A stretch of 64,000 bases of DNA from Timema cristinae (Eukaryota; Arthropoda; Insecta; Phasmatodea; Timematidae), in assembly GCA_039000515.1 (NCBI GenBank), contig JBCFYV010000001.1, forward strand, positions 64,292,435 to 64,356,434, written 5' to 3'. Below are positions 1-10,104 of the stretch, piece after piece. Numbering within the stretch: position 1 is the first letter of the stretch; each line of letters starts with the position of its first letter. A program made the position numbers and the translations under genes. Under the pieces are notes generated by a model. The model had not been told where the DNA came from and searched no databases. It saw nothing but the letters and a program-made list of their open reading frames with translations.

Positions 1-147
1 AAAGTTTTCAATATATAAAAGAGCATCAGCAGTTTATTTATTGATCTGTCATTAGCATATTTTTATAGACGTATCATGTCTAAATAGAGTGAGATCATTA
101 TACCTTGATAGAGCAAGATCTTTATTATCTCTGTATAGACTTTGATT
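1..147. other. AT-rich sequence with no recognised feature
   Basis: No exon, RNA gene or repeat is recognised here. The sequence leads into the tRNA-like head of a SINE at about 148. Confidence 0.4.
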
Positions 148-1000
148 CACTCCAGTGGTAGACTGCAATGCCATTGACGAGTAGATCAGGTTTAAATCTT
201 GGTCGGATGTATTAACTGTTTCTCACTCAGGGTTTAAATCTTGGTCGGATGTATTAACTGTTTCTCACTCAGGGTTTAGATCTGGTCGGATGTATTAACT
301 GTTTCTCACTCAGGGTTTAAATCTTGGTCGGATGTATTAACTGTTTCTCACTCAGGGTTTAAATCTTGGTCGGATGTATTAACTGTTTCTCACTCAGGGT
401 TTAAATCTTGGTCGGATGTATTAACTGTTTCTCACTCAGGGTTTAAATCTTGGTCGGATGTATTAACTGTTTCTCACTCAGGGTTTAAATCTTGGTCGGA
501 TATATTAACTGTTTCTCACTCAGGGTTTGAATCTTGGTCGGATGTATTAACTGTTTCTCACTCAGGGTTTAAATCTTGGTCGGATGTATTAACTGTTTCT
601 CACTCGGGGTTTAAATCTTGGTCGGATGTATTAATTGTTTCTCACTCAGGGTTTAAATCTTGGTCGGATGTATTAACTGTTTCTCACTCAGGGTTTAAAT
701 CTTGGTCGGATGTATTAACTGTTTCTCACTCACGGTTTAAATCTTGGTCGGATGTATTAACTGTTTCTCACTCAGGGTTTAAATCTTGGTCGGATGTATT
801 AACTGTTTCTCACTCAGGGTTTAAATCTTGGTCGGATGTATTAAGGGTGTTTTTTTACCTAAATTGTTTCTCACTCTTGCTTCATGCAAATGTGGGTACA
901 TTTAATTTAAACTCTAACATACCATTCTTACTTCAAACTCTAACATACCATTCTTACTTCATTTGTGTTACTGACATAATTCACATAGGTACTGAAGCAC
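148..1000 (+). mobile_element. tRNA-derived SINE (family A) with internally expanded B-box segment
   Basis: An A-box-like tRNA segment near 151-162 (tccagtggtaga) is followed by a B-box-like motif (ggtttaaatcttgg). After the array, the body from about 868 (gcaaatgtgggtaca, then a tttaaact stretch) aligns with the body of the SINE copies at 26930-27173 and 42219-42467. The tandem array at 189-845 therefore sits inside a SINE. The expected 3' tail is not clear, so the right boundary is approximate. Confidence 0.6.
189..845. repeat. 42-bp minisatellite, about 16 copies, seeded in a SINE
   Basis: The unit runs from gggtttaaatcttggtcgga to tttctcactca. The tggtcggat core recurs every 42 bp from about 200 to 840. 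Copies are almost identical, with single substitutions near 500, 530, 606, 634 and 732 and one 41-bp copy near 280. Each unit carries the SINE's B-box-like motif and the SINE sequence just after it, so the array is an internal duplication series within one SINE copy. Confidence 0.9.
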
Positions 1001-1440
1001 AGAGTAGAATTAATAAATATCTATCATATTTGTTTGTGAGAGTGTGTATGTGTAATCTAAGGTAAAACGTTTTAAGGTCTGCTTGTGTGAATGACAGAGA
1101 TGTACCAACCTCGGAGTTATGGTTTATTTGTCACACAGGCTATCCAACATTTTACATTGTATTTAAATATTATACAGCCACTTATTTCATCAAACAAAAT
1201 TTATTCTTAATGCTAACATATCACTTATATTAATTTCACTTTATTTAAAGATAGAAAATATATTGACTTCTCTATTTTACTTTTATTAGATACTAGCAGA
1301 AGAATCCAGCTTTGCCTGTGGCAACAACACACTGGATTGCGTAGTTACCACTGACAACACTTTTCTTTGCTTCATACAAACAGAAAAAAATCTCTTCAGT
1401 TTATTAATATACATAAAAGTAGTGTAATAGGCTACTTTGA
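1001..1440. other. AT-rich spacer with a possible transposon end
   Basis: Read on the minus strand, 1290-1330 (gccacaggcaaagctgg, then gctagta) resembles the 3' end of a widespread class of small insect transposons; compare the element ending near 34360. The rest is AT-rich and unassigned. Short open frames here have no recognisable motif. Confidence 0.35.
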
Positions 1441-4226
1441 GTCTGTAGCTTGTGAGCTCTTTGAATAGCACAATATCCAGTATATATAACTGTGAGCTAC
1501 TTGAATAGCACTATATCCAGGGAATATACCTGTGAGCTCCTTGAATAGCACTATATCCAGGGAATATACCTGTGAGCTCCTTGAATAGCACTATATCCAG
1601 GGAATATACCTGTGAGCTCCTTGAATAGCACAATATCCAGGGAATATACCTGAGAGCTTCTTGAATAGCACTATATCCAGGGAATATACCTGTGAGCTCC
1701 TTGAATAGCACGTTATCCAGTGAATATAACTGTGAGCTCCTTGAATAGAACAATATCCAGGGAATATACCTGTGAGCTCCTTGAATAACACGATATACAG
1801 TGAATATAACTGTGAGCTCCTTGAATAGCACGATATCCAGTGAATATAACTGTGAGCTCCTTGAATAGCACAATATCCAGTAAATATACCTGTAAGCTCT
1901 TTGAATAGCACGATATCCAGTAAATATACCTGTAAGCTCCTTGAATAGCACGATATCCAGTGAATATACCTGTGAGTATCTTGAATAACACGATATCCAG
2001 AGAATATACCTGTGAGCTCTTTGAATAGCACAATATCCAGTAAATATACCTGTGAGCTCCTTGAATAGCACTATATCCAGTAAATATACCTGTGAGCTCC
2101 TTGAATAGCACTATATCCAGTGAATATACCTGTGAGCTCCTTGAATAACTATCCGTAATATCCTTGAGCTCGAATACTATTCCTGATGATTCCTTGAATA
2201 GCATGATATCCGATGATATACCTGTGAGATCCTTGAAAACATATACCAGGATATACTGTGAGCTCCTTGAATAAAACGATATCCAGCGAATATACCTGTG
2301 AGCTCCTTGAATCACATGATATCCAATGAATATACCTGTGAGCTCCTTGAATAGCACTATATCCAGTGAATATACCTGTGAGCTCCTTGAATAGCACTAT
2401 ATCCAGGGAATATACCTGTGAGCTCCTTAAATAGCACTATATCCATTAATTATACCTGTGAGCTCCTTAAATAGCACTATATTAATTAAATTTACCTGTG
2501 AGCTCCTTGAATAGCACTATATCCAGTGAATAATGATGTGAGCTCCTTGAATAGCACTATATCAATTAAATATACTTGTGAGCTTCTTGAATAGCACTAA
2601 ATCCATTAAATATACCTGTGAGCTCCTTGAATAACACGATATCCAGTGAATATACCTGTGAGCTCCTTGAATAGCACGATAACCAGAGAATATACCTGTG
2701 AGCTCCTTGAATAGCACTGTATCCAGTGAATATACCTTTGAGCTCCTTGAATAGCACTATATCCAGGGAATATACCTGTGAGCTCCTTAAATAGCACTAT
2801 ATCCATTAAGTATATCTGTGAGCTCCTTGAATAGCACGATATCCAATGAATATACCTGTGAGCTCCTTGAATAGCACGATATCCAGTAAATATACCTGTG
2901 AGCTCCTTGAATAGCATGATATCCAGGGAATATACCTGTGAGATCCTTGAATAACAAGATATACAGTAAATATACCTGTGAGCTCCTTGAATAGCACAAT
3001 ATCAAGGGAATATACCTGTGAGCTCCTTGAATAGCACGATATAAGTAAATATACCTGTGAGCTCCTTGAATAGCACTATATCTAGTGAATATACCTGTGA
3101 GCTCCTTGAATAGCATGATATCCAATGAATATACCAGTGAGTTCCTTGAATAACACTATATCCAGGGAATATACCTGTGAGCTACTTGAATAAAATGATA
3201 TCCAGCGAAAATACCTGTGAGCTCCTTGAATCACATGATATCCAATGAATATACCTGTGAGCTCCTTGATTAGCACTATTTCCAGTGAATATACCTGTGA
3301 ACTCCTTGAATGGCACTATATCCAGTGAATATACCTGTGAACTCTTTGAATAGCACTATATCCAGTAAATATACCTGTGAGCTCCTTGAATAGCACTATT
3401 TCCAGTGAATATACCTGTGAGCTCCTTGAATAGCACTAAATCCATTAAATATACCTGTGAGCTCCTTGAATAACACGATATCCAGTGAATATACCTTTGA
3501 GCTCCTTGAATAGCACGATATCCAGTGAATATACCTGTGAGCTCCTTGAATAGCACGATATCCAGTGAATATACCTTTGAGCTCCTTGAATAGCACGATA
3601 TCCAGTGAATATACCTTTGAGCTCCTTGAATAGCACTAAATCCATTAAATATACCTGTGAGCTCCTTGAATAACACGATATCCAGTGAATATACCTTTGA
3701 GCTCCTTGAATAGCACTAAATCCATTAAATATACCTGTGAGCTCCTTGAATAACACGATATCCAGTGAATATACCTTTGAGCTCCTTGAATAGCACGATA
3801 TCCAGTGAATATACCTTTGAGCTTCTTGAATAGCACGATATCCAGTGAATATACCTGTGAGCTCCTTGAATAGCACGATATCCAGTGAATATACCTGTGA
3901 GCTCCTTGAATAGCACTAAATCCATTAAATATACCTGTGAGCTCCTTGAATAACACGATATCCAGTGAATATACCTTTGAGCTCCTTGAATAGCACGATA
4001 TCCAGTGAATATACCTGTGAGCTCCTTGAATAGCACGATATCCAGTGAATATACCTTTGAGCTCCTTGAATAGCACTATTTCCAGTGAATATACCTGTGA
4101 GCTCCTTGAATAGCACTAAATCCATTAAATATACCTGTGAGCTCCTTGAATAACACGATATCCAGTGAATATACCTTTGAGCTCCTTGAATAGCACGATA
4201 TCCAGTGAATATACCTGTGAACTTCT
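1441..4226. repeat. 40-bp satellite array, about 69 copies
   Basis: The consensus unit is tgtgagctccttgaatagca followed by cgatatccagtgaatatacc. Most copies contain a SacI-type gagctc. Divergence is moderate and mostly by substitution, with a degenerate patch at about 2140-2270. Towards the right end a higher-order period of 200 bp (five units) is visible: the variant cactaaatccattaaat recurs near 3431, 3631, 3711, 3911 and 4111. Because 40 is not a multiple of 3 and the unit lacks stops in several minus-strand frames, long spurious open frames run through it. Confidence 0.93.
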
Positions 4227-4380
4227 CTTCCTCATCTCTATGATCCTCCAGTAACGCATGTTTCAACACTGTTGCCTCATTAGTATCCAAACAACAATTT
4301 CCATCGGTACAAGCAGTTATTATTGGTACCTTTTTGTTGGAAAGTATTGCACCACTCTTAATTAACTTCAGCACATTCCA
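4227..4380 (-). pseudogene. short unrecognised coding-like fragment abutting the satellite
   Basis: On the minus strand about 50 codons are open (begins MLKLIKSG; contains ACTDGNCCLDTNEATV) before running into the 40-bp array at 4226. The composition is richer and more protein-like than the array. The DGNC motif is faintly reminiscent of OTU-type cysteine protease domains found in some transposons, but this is weak. It is probably the broken end of an older element in which the array grew, and I do not claim a function. Confidence 0.25.
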
Positions 4381-4890
4381 TCTTGAACTTACTTACATTG
4401 AGCACCAGGGACCTTCAAAATTTTTTCCTTATAACTATTACAATTTAAGTGCTGAGTTAAATAAATATACCTCATACCCTCACACTTTTTTAAATTCTCA
4501 ATAACTTGATAAAAAGATCAATTCAAAAACAGAAGAAATATTATAGAGAACAAAATAATATAATCTGTTTTAAAATGCTTGTATTTAAACTACTACTTAA
4601 TATTGAACAAAATTTGTCTCTATATTTTTAAAACGTGTACATAATTTATTTTTCTATCTTTTAGAACATTACCAATTAATAATAAACACAATTTCAATTA
4701 TATTTTATTTATGAATCTTAAAGTTGGTGTTTTAAAGATTGTACTTATATATTTTTCAAATTGCCCATGTTTCCAAGGACAGGCTTGGTTTGGTTTAAGT
4801 GAGGGAGCAATGTCCTAGATAGACAGTATAGAGGTAGGTAAGGGTGGGGAGGGCTGGTCCCCGGTGAATTGCGGGAATATACGAAGGGAT
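4381..4890. other. AT-rich spacer, nothing recognised
   Basis: AT-rich sequence that becomes slightly GC-richer after 4770. No exon or repeat family is recognised. Confidence 0.4.
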
Positions 4891-5391
4891 GATTTAGCTT
4901 CTCTACCAACCCGCAGGTTCTGATGCAAGTGTTAGCTTCTGTACCAACCTGCAGGCTCTGATGCAAGTGTTAGCTTCTGTACCAACCTGCAGGTTCCGAT
5001 GCAAGTGTTAGCTTCTGTACCAACCTGCAGGTTCTGATGCAAGTGTTAGCTTCTCTACTAACCTGCAGGTTCTGATGCAAGTGTTAGCTTCTCTACTAAC
5101 CTGCAGGTTCTGATGCAAGTGTTAGCTTCTCTACTAACCTGCAGGTTCTGATGCAAGTGTTAGCTTCTGTACCAACCTGCAGGTTCCGATGCAAGTGTTA
5201 GCTTCTCTACTAACCTGCAGGTTCTGATGCAAGTGTTAGCTTCTCTACTAACCTGCAGGTTCTGATGCAAGTGTTAGCTTCTCTACTAACCTGCAGGTTA
5301 TGATGCAAGTGTTAGCTTCTGTACCAACCTGCAGGTTCTGATGCAAGTGTTAGCTTCTCTACTAACCTGCAGGTTCTGATGCAAGTGTTCA
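4891..5391. repeat. 38-bp minisatellite, about 13 copies
   Basis: The unit is accaacctgcaggttctgat followed by gcaagtgttagcttctgt. Each unit contains a PstI-type palindrome, cctgcagg. Copies differ mainly by accaac/actaac and by one base in ggttctg/ggttccg/ggctctg/ggttatg. The array lies about 230 bp upstream of the first visible CCDC124 exon and may be within an upstream intron of that gene. Confidence 0.93.
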
Positions 5392-5625
5392 TAAATGCTA
5401 AGACCCGCTTCATCTTCGTTTGTTCCAAGTATAGTATAATTTCAACTATTGAGCGATTAAGAACTTTTCAAGTTCTTATACTTACCAAAACTTGTGGTAG
5501 ACCTATATCTGTGTATTATGCTTGTTATAAAAGTGTGCTGAAATTGTAACGGAAATATCTGTAAATCAAAATCATTATGGCTTTTTGTTCACATTAATAA
5601 ACCATATTTATATTATTTGGTTCAG

Positions 5626-5798
5626 GTGATTATATTCCAATGCCTAAGAAGTTTGTGGGTGAGAATAGCAAGGCAGCTGCAGCCAAAGCTCGTAAAAGTG
5701 CAGTCAAAGATCAACAGGATACGAAACGCCAGCAGCAGATAGAAGACGAGCTTTGGAAGGATGATGACAAACACATACTCAAGAAACAACAGAAAAAA
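5626..5798 (+). CDS. CCDC124: CCDC124 homologue, first coding exon (residues 1-53)
   Basis: The exon is bounded by an acceptor (ttatttggttcag ending at 5625) and a donor (gtgagc from 5799). The initiating ATG is at 5640, and the 14 bp before it are 5' UTR, so at least one non-coding exon should lie upstream. The 53 codons begin MPKKFVGENSK and include the WKDDDKH block, the N-terminal signature of coiled-coil domain-containing protein 124, a conserved basic ribosome-associated protein; its yeast counterpart Lso2 is linked to ribosome dormancy and recovery. Lys, Arg, Asp, Glu and Gln dominate, as expected for the charged helix. The exon ends in phase 0. Identification rests on recognition of family residues and not on a search. 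Confidence 0.88.
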
Positions 5799-6798
5799 GT
5801 GAGCTTATAATTAAGTGTGTGCTTGTTTGAGCATAAGCCTCAAAAGTCTGCCTAGATATGTGGCAGTTTACCCCATCTAATTCAAATTTGTTTTTTCGTT
5901 AATTTTAGTTTTTGTTATAAATAATAGTTTGAGCTACCTGCAAATGTATCATTCTGTACAAGAGGATATACCTTACACACGTTTGTCATTAATACATTAT
6001 ATTAGCGAGCTAGTTATTTAAAGAAACAATGAATTGTAATTGTGCATATATTATGTATATTATATGCAGTACATAGCTACAGTAAGTACATTAATCAATT
6101 ATATAGCAAAATAATTATTTATATATAAACTATTTGATAGGTTTTTCCTCCCTTTTACAATTTGGTTGTGGAGCACTCTGTTCATAATATAGCCTATTAA
6201 ATTGTTGGCTTCTCTTAACTGAATACTACTTAACATTTGTCTACCAGTTTTCCCTCGTGTTTAATGTAAGACTTCCTGCACCTGCCGATGACAACAAGCC
6301 AACAATTGCCGCCAAAGAATTTTACTCAGAGCCGGGTTAACTAAATCCACGGTAAAAGCGGTACCCAAGCCCCACAAGGAAACAACAAATACAACCTAGG
6401 AAAACGAAAGGAACAGATTTACAATATATATATATATATATAAATAAAAATGTGTTAGAAAGGGACAAATATATATATATATACACTCATAGTTTTATAG
6501 TTTGTCAAATATTTTGAAATTCCTTCATTAGGTATTGCCATAGTAAGTTAATGTTTTGATGATGGTAAGAGGGGTTAGTGGGAAACTAAACAGACAATTA
6601 GAACTTCATAATGTCTTACATATGCAGATAAAATATTAATGTAATTATTGCAATACTTATGGCAAAAAAAAAAAAAAAGCGCTAGGGAAAGAACCCCGCA
6701 CAAAATTGAGCACAGAAAGATCTCTACTGTCATATATGTCGACACAAAGATTGAGCACAGTGTAATTATATTGATTTAGATCACTCTAAAATATATAA

Positions 6799-7120
6799 AA
6801 AAGTCATGGATGAAGGTAAATTTTCTTTAAAGTAAGATATGTAGAATATCCTTTTATGATTCATCCATGAAGAAACACGCGCTTTTCAGAAATAACGTGA
6901 AAAGGATTACACCATTAAAATATATTTTTTATACAATTTTTCCTGTTAAAAGAACAACCCCGCAGTATTTGGCAAAGAACGCCAATTCCCTATACCAATA
7001 AGATGCTAACTTTCACAACACCTGTCGCCAGGACTCTTTCTATTAGATAGTTTTTACACTGTTGATGAGGGGAGCAAGATGCAAGGGGTATGTCATATAC
7101 AAGCCGTTTGTGCGTAAGAT
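6799..7120. repeat. dispersed hairpin-containing repeat, copy 1
   Basis: Similar sequence recurs at 34565-34876. Both copies begin with tcatggatgaa, have tttctttaa and then the inverted partner ttcatccatg about 55 bp later. They share a later block (ctttcacaaca, tattag, gcaaggggta and a downstream cttgtgc/tttgtgc). The preserved inverted pair suggests a transposable element or LTR fragment. No protein-coding content is seen. Confidence 0.55.
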
Positions 7121-8307
7121 TAAGGGCAGCCACACACCAAGTAACACATCCAAGCAACGTCACATAAGTCAGTCAGGCACAAGTAACGCAGTTAGGGACT
7201 CACAAATGCACTAGCACTGGCTCTCGCAGTCACAGTCTTAACACAGAATACAATAATATACCTTAATATCACAAGTGTGCATTGATATAAATCATTTAAT
7301 TGGAGTATGTATAAGTAATTAACAGATGTCATTTGAATAAACCGTGTGTGAATCAACAGCCTTCAATAGTTCTCTTTCTTTCATTTATTAATTATACCGA
7401 TTTAATTAGTGCTCGACCACGGAGCAATTAACAGCTGGTTAAACAGTATCTATTTCGTACAGTGATGATAGGCGCTCGACCACGGAGCTATAGTCAACCT
7501 AAATATCACAGCATTATTATATCTGGAAAAATCTGTAGTGTTACAACAGAAATATCTCTACTGTCATATATGTTGACATGAAGGTTGAGTACAAAAATAT
7601 CTCTATTGTCATATATGTCGAAATAAAAAAAATGCCCAAACAGACACATCCTCCCCCTTCACTAATGTTTGGACCATAAACCTCACACAGTTGACGAATC
7701 TTGACAGCACTTTGGCGGGATCATTAATGCTTCACTTACTAGATTGTACGCATGAACACTATAGGAACACCTACATGTTGATGGCTGGATAGCTAATTAA
7801 TCACTTTACAATACTGCACATGCGTGACCCCTCCTCTCATTTGATTCCTGCTGTATTGCTAAAATAAACGAAAGCTACTTTCTTATCTGCCCTGGTATTG
7901 GGTTAGTGTGTGTAAATAATGTGATCTCCTTTGTCTCCTGACTAGGCGGCCAGCTACAAGGTTTCTGTAGTACCTTTCAATCTAACTTCAACAATTGTCA
8001 TTGCTTTTTCTTTTAAATGTACATTATTACAGTAGAACCTCACTAACTCAAACCTAATCAAGTCTAATTTATTCTATTTTGAGGTCCGGACATGTATATA
8101 TTAATTATAAGCTCATGAATAATATTTGTTTTGATTCAATATTCAAACTTAAACCTTATTCGAAGAAGTGTATTCCATATTCTGGTGATCTTTACCTACT
8201 GCACCCTTAATATATGTAGAAAATATGTATGTGAGACCATCATTATATCTGTCTTTATGTGGTGGCAACCTCATCAAAGACTAAGACAAAGGTTAATGCA
8301 GCAAGAG
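7121..8307. other. intronic spacer with short direct repeats
   Basis: The motif gctcgaccacggagc occurs at 7411 and 7474. The motif tctctactgtcatatatgt occurs near 6721 and 7555, with a close variant near 7597; the first and second copies bracket the hairpin repeat and may mark an insertion. No exon is seen. The remainder is AT-rich. Confidence 0.45.
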
Positions 8308-8312
8308 ACTTT

Positions 8313-8480
8313 TGTTGAAATAAGACTATACAATGAACAATTAATCACTCGTCAAAGACTTATGTGCATTTTATTCCTCTATGATTTTGTTTATCATTGT
8401 TACTCACTATGCCTGAAAAAATGTATCAATAAACTGATTAGATAAGTTCTTACGATATAATTATTCTTTGAATTACTACA
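8313..8480 (+). repeat. Copia 5' LTR (168 bp)
   Basis: Starts tgttgaaataag and ends ttgaattactaca, following the TG..CA rule. It contains a polyadenylation-like aataaa (caataaactg). It lacks five bases (cttgc) present in the 3' LTR. Confidence 0.95.
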
Positions 8481-8494
8481 GGTTATGGGCCCAG
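8481..8494 (+). promoter_or_regulatory. Copia primer-binding site for internal initiator tRNA-Met
   Basis: The sequence ggttatgggcccag directly abuts the LTR. It is complementary to the anticodon stem-loop region of insect initiator tRNA-Met and not to a tRNA 3' end. This is the known Copia priming mode, which uses a half-tRNA. Confidence 0.85.
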
Positions 8495-8634
8495 GTATGT
8501 GCTCAAAATAAATTAAGTAACTCATTCTAAAACTTCAGTAAGTTATTGTAGTTTAAATGAAAGTATTAAGTTGTGCTCGTCGATTGTGAAAGTGTTCTAG
8601 TTCGCGCTGCTAGTTAAACAATATTTTTCTTGTC

Positions 8635-10104
8635 ATGGCAAATTTTGTAAACTATCGTATAGAGCCACTTAAAAAGGATAACTACGATACTTGGAAGCTT
8701 CAAGCACAAGCAGTTTTGATAAATGGATTATGGAAATATGTTTCTGGTCAAGAAAAATGCTCCACAACCAATGATGATGATATAATGAAATGGAAGGAAC
8801 AAGATCTCAATGCAAGGTCAGATCTTACCTTAATTATATCGCCCAGTGAACTTAGACATATTAAGAACTGTAAATTTTCAAAAGATGTGTGGGATACATT
8901 ATCAAAACTTTACCAAAGTAAAGGTCCCGCTAGAAAAGCCACTTTATTGAAACAATTGATCCTTCAAAAAATGAATGAGGGTGACGACGTCCGTAATCAT
9001 TTAAATAAATTCACTGACGCTGTTGATAGGCTTGAAGAGTTGGAAATCAGTATAAATCCCGATCTTTTAAGCATAATGATGCTTTATAGCTTATCTAAAT
9101 CCTTTGAAAATTTTAGGGTAGCAATTGAGTCCAGGGATAGCTTGCCTACCCCAGAGGACTTAAGAATCAAAATAATTGAAGAGTTTGAAGCCAGAAGCAA
9201 AAATGATAGTGTGACATTGGAGGACGCTTTTTTCGGAAAAAATATAAAAAAATCTAAGAACAAAGATCGTTCAAATTATTTTCAAAAACCTACAAATGTT
9301 CCCTCAACCTCGCAATTTAAATATAAATGCCATAAATGTGGACGTATTGGTCATAAGGCCGTGAACTGTTGGAGCAACAATAAAAAGGGGGAGTCAACTT
9401 TCAAAGTGGAAGAACAGTGCCTTTCTTCTAATTCAGGTGGATCTGAAATTTCATCATGGTGCATTGACAGCGGATGCACTTCACATATGTGTGGAAATAA
9501 AGAAAGTTTTCAGGACTTAGTTGAAACCCCTGAACATGGGACTCTTAAATTGGCATCTAAGAATCATACAGCTTCTATTATTGGGACTGGCCTAGTTGAA
9601 ATCGAAATGAAAGATTCGAATAAAATTAATTTGCCTAATACATTATTTGTACCAAATCTGACCACAAATCTACTATCAGTATCTAAAGTGACTGATAAAG
9701 GGTTCGATGTCCTGTTCAAAAAGAACAAAGCATTAGTAACAGATCCTCAAGGCAATGTAGTACTAGAAGCTAAGAAATCAAATGGGCTATATTATATTAA
9801 TTCTAAATCTGTAGAAGTAACAAATAAAGCGCATGAAGAACATGAAATAGATAAATGGCATAAAAAACTAGCTCACTTAAATGAAGTAGATTTAAAGTTG
9901 GCGTGCAAAAATGAAACATTGGAAGGCTTAGATTTCAAAGAAAGTGACACGTTGAGTGATTGTGAGGTATGTATAAAAGGAAAATTGACCCGAGCTCCTT
10001 TTTCTACAAGAAAAGTTCCAGAAAACCTCAAAGTTTTGGAAATAGTGCATTCGGATGTGGCCCCATGCGTGTTGAATCCCCTGGTGGTTCAAGATATTTT
10101 GTAA
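8635..10104 (+). pseudogene. Copia gag-protease-integrase N-terminus, frame-broken
   Basis: The reading frame opens with ATG at 8635, about 140 bp after the primer-binding site, and runs 489 codons. In order it shows a gag capsid-like region (about residues 1-200), a CCHC zinc knuckle with the first Cys at residue 232 (CHKCGRIGHKAVNC), a retroviral-type aspartic protease active site DSG at 278-280, and the GAG-pre-integrase HHCC zinc finger (H409, H414, C443, C446). It then reaches the first integrase catalytic Asp in the HSD motif near 10053. Shortly after, similarity leaves this frame and continues in the +3 frame, so the last ten or so residues are out of frame. The break falls at a short TG-rich stretch (about 10055-10062) and is best explained by a small deletion. 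The polyprotein is otherwise open. Confidence 0.9.

Noticed and set aside
1511..4076. Long minus-strand open frames of 60-214 codons
   Set aside because: They are by-products of the 40-bp satellite: the peptide is the same motif read in rotating frames, with no start or splice context.
8131..8445. 104-codon frame upstream of Copia gag
   Set aside because: It spans the Copia LTR boundary and overlaps an intron segment, with no family features.
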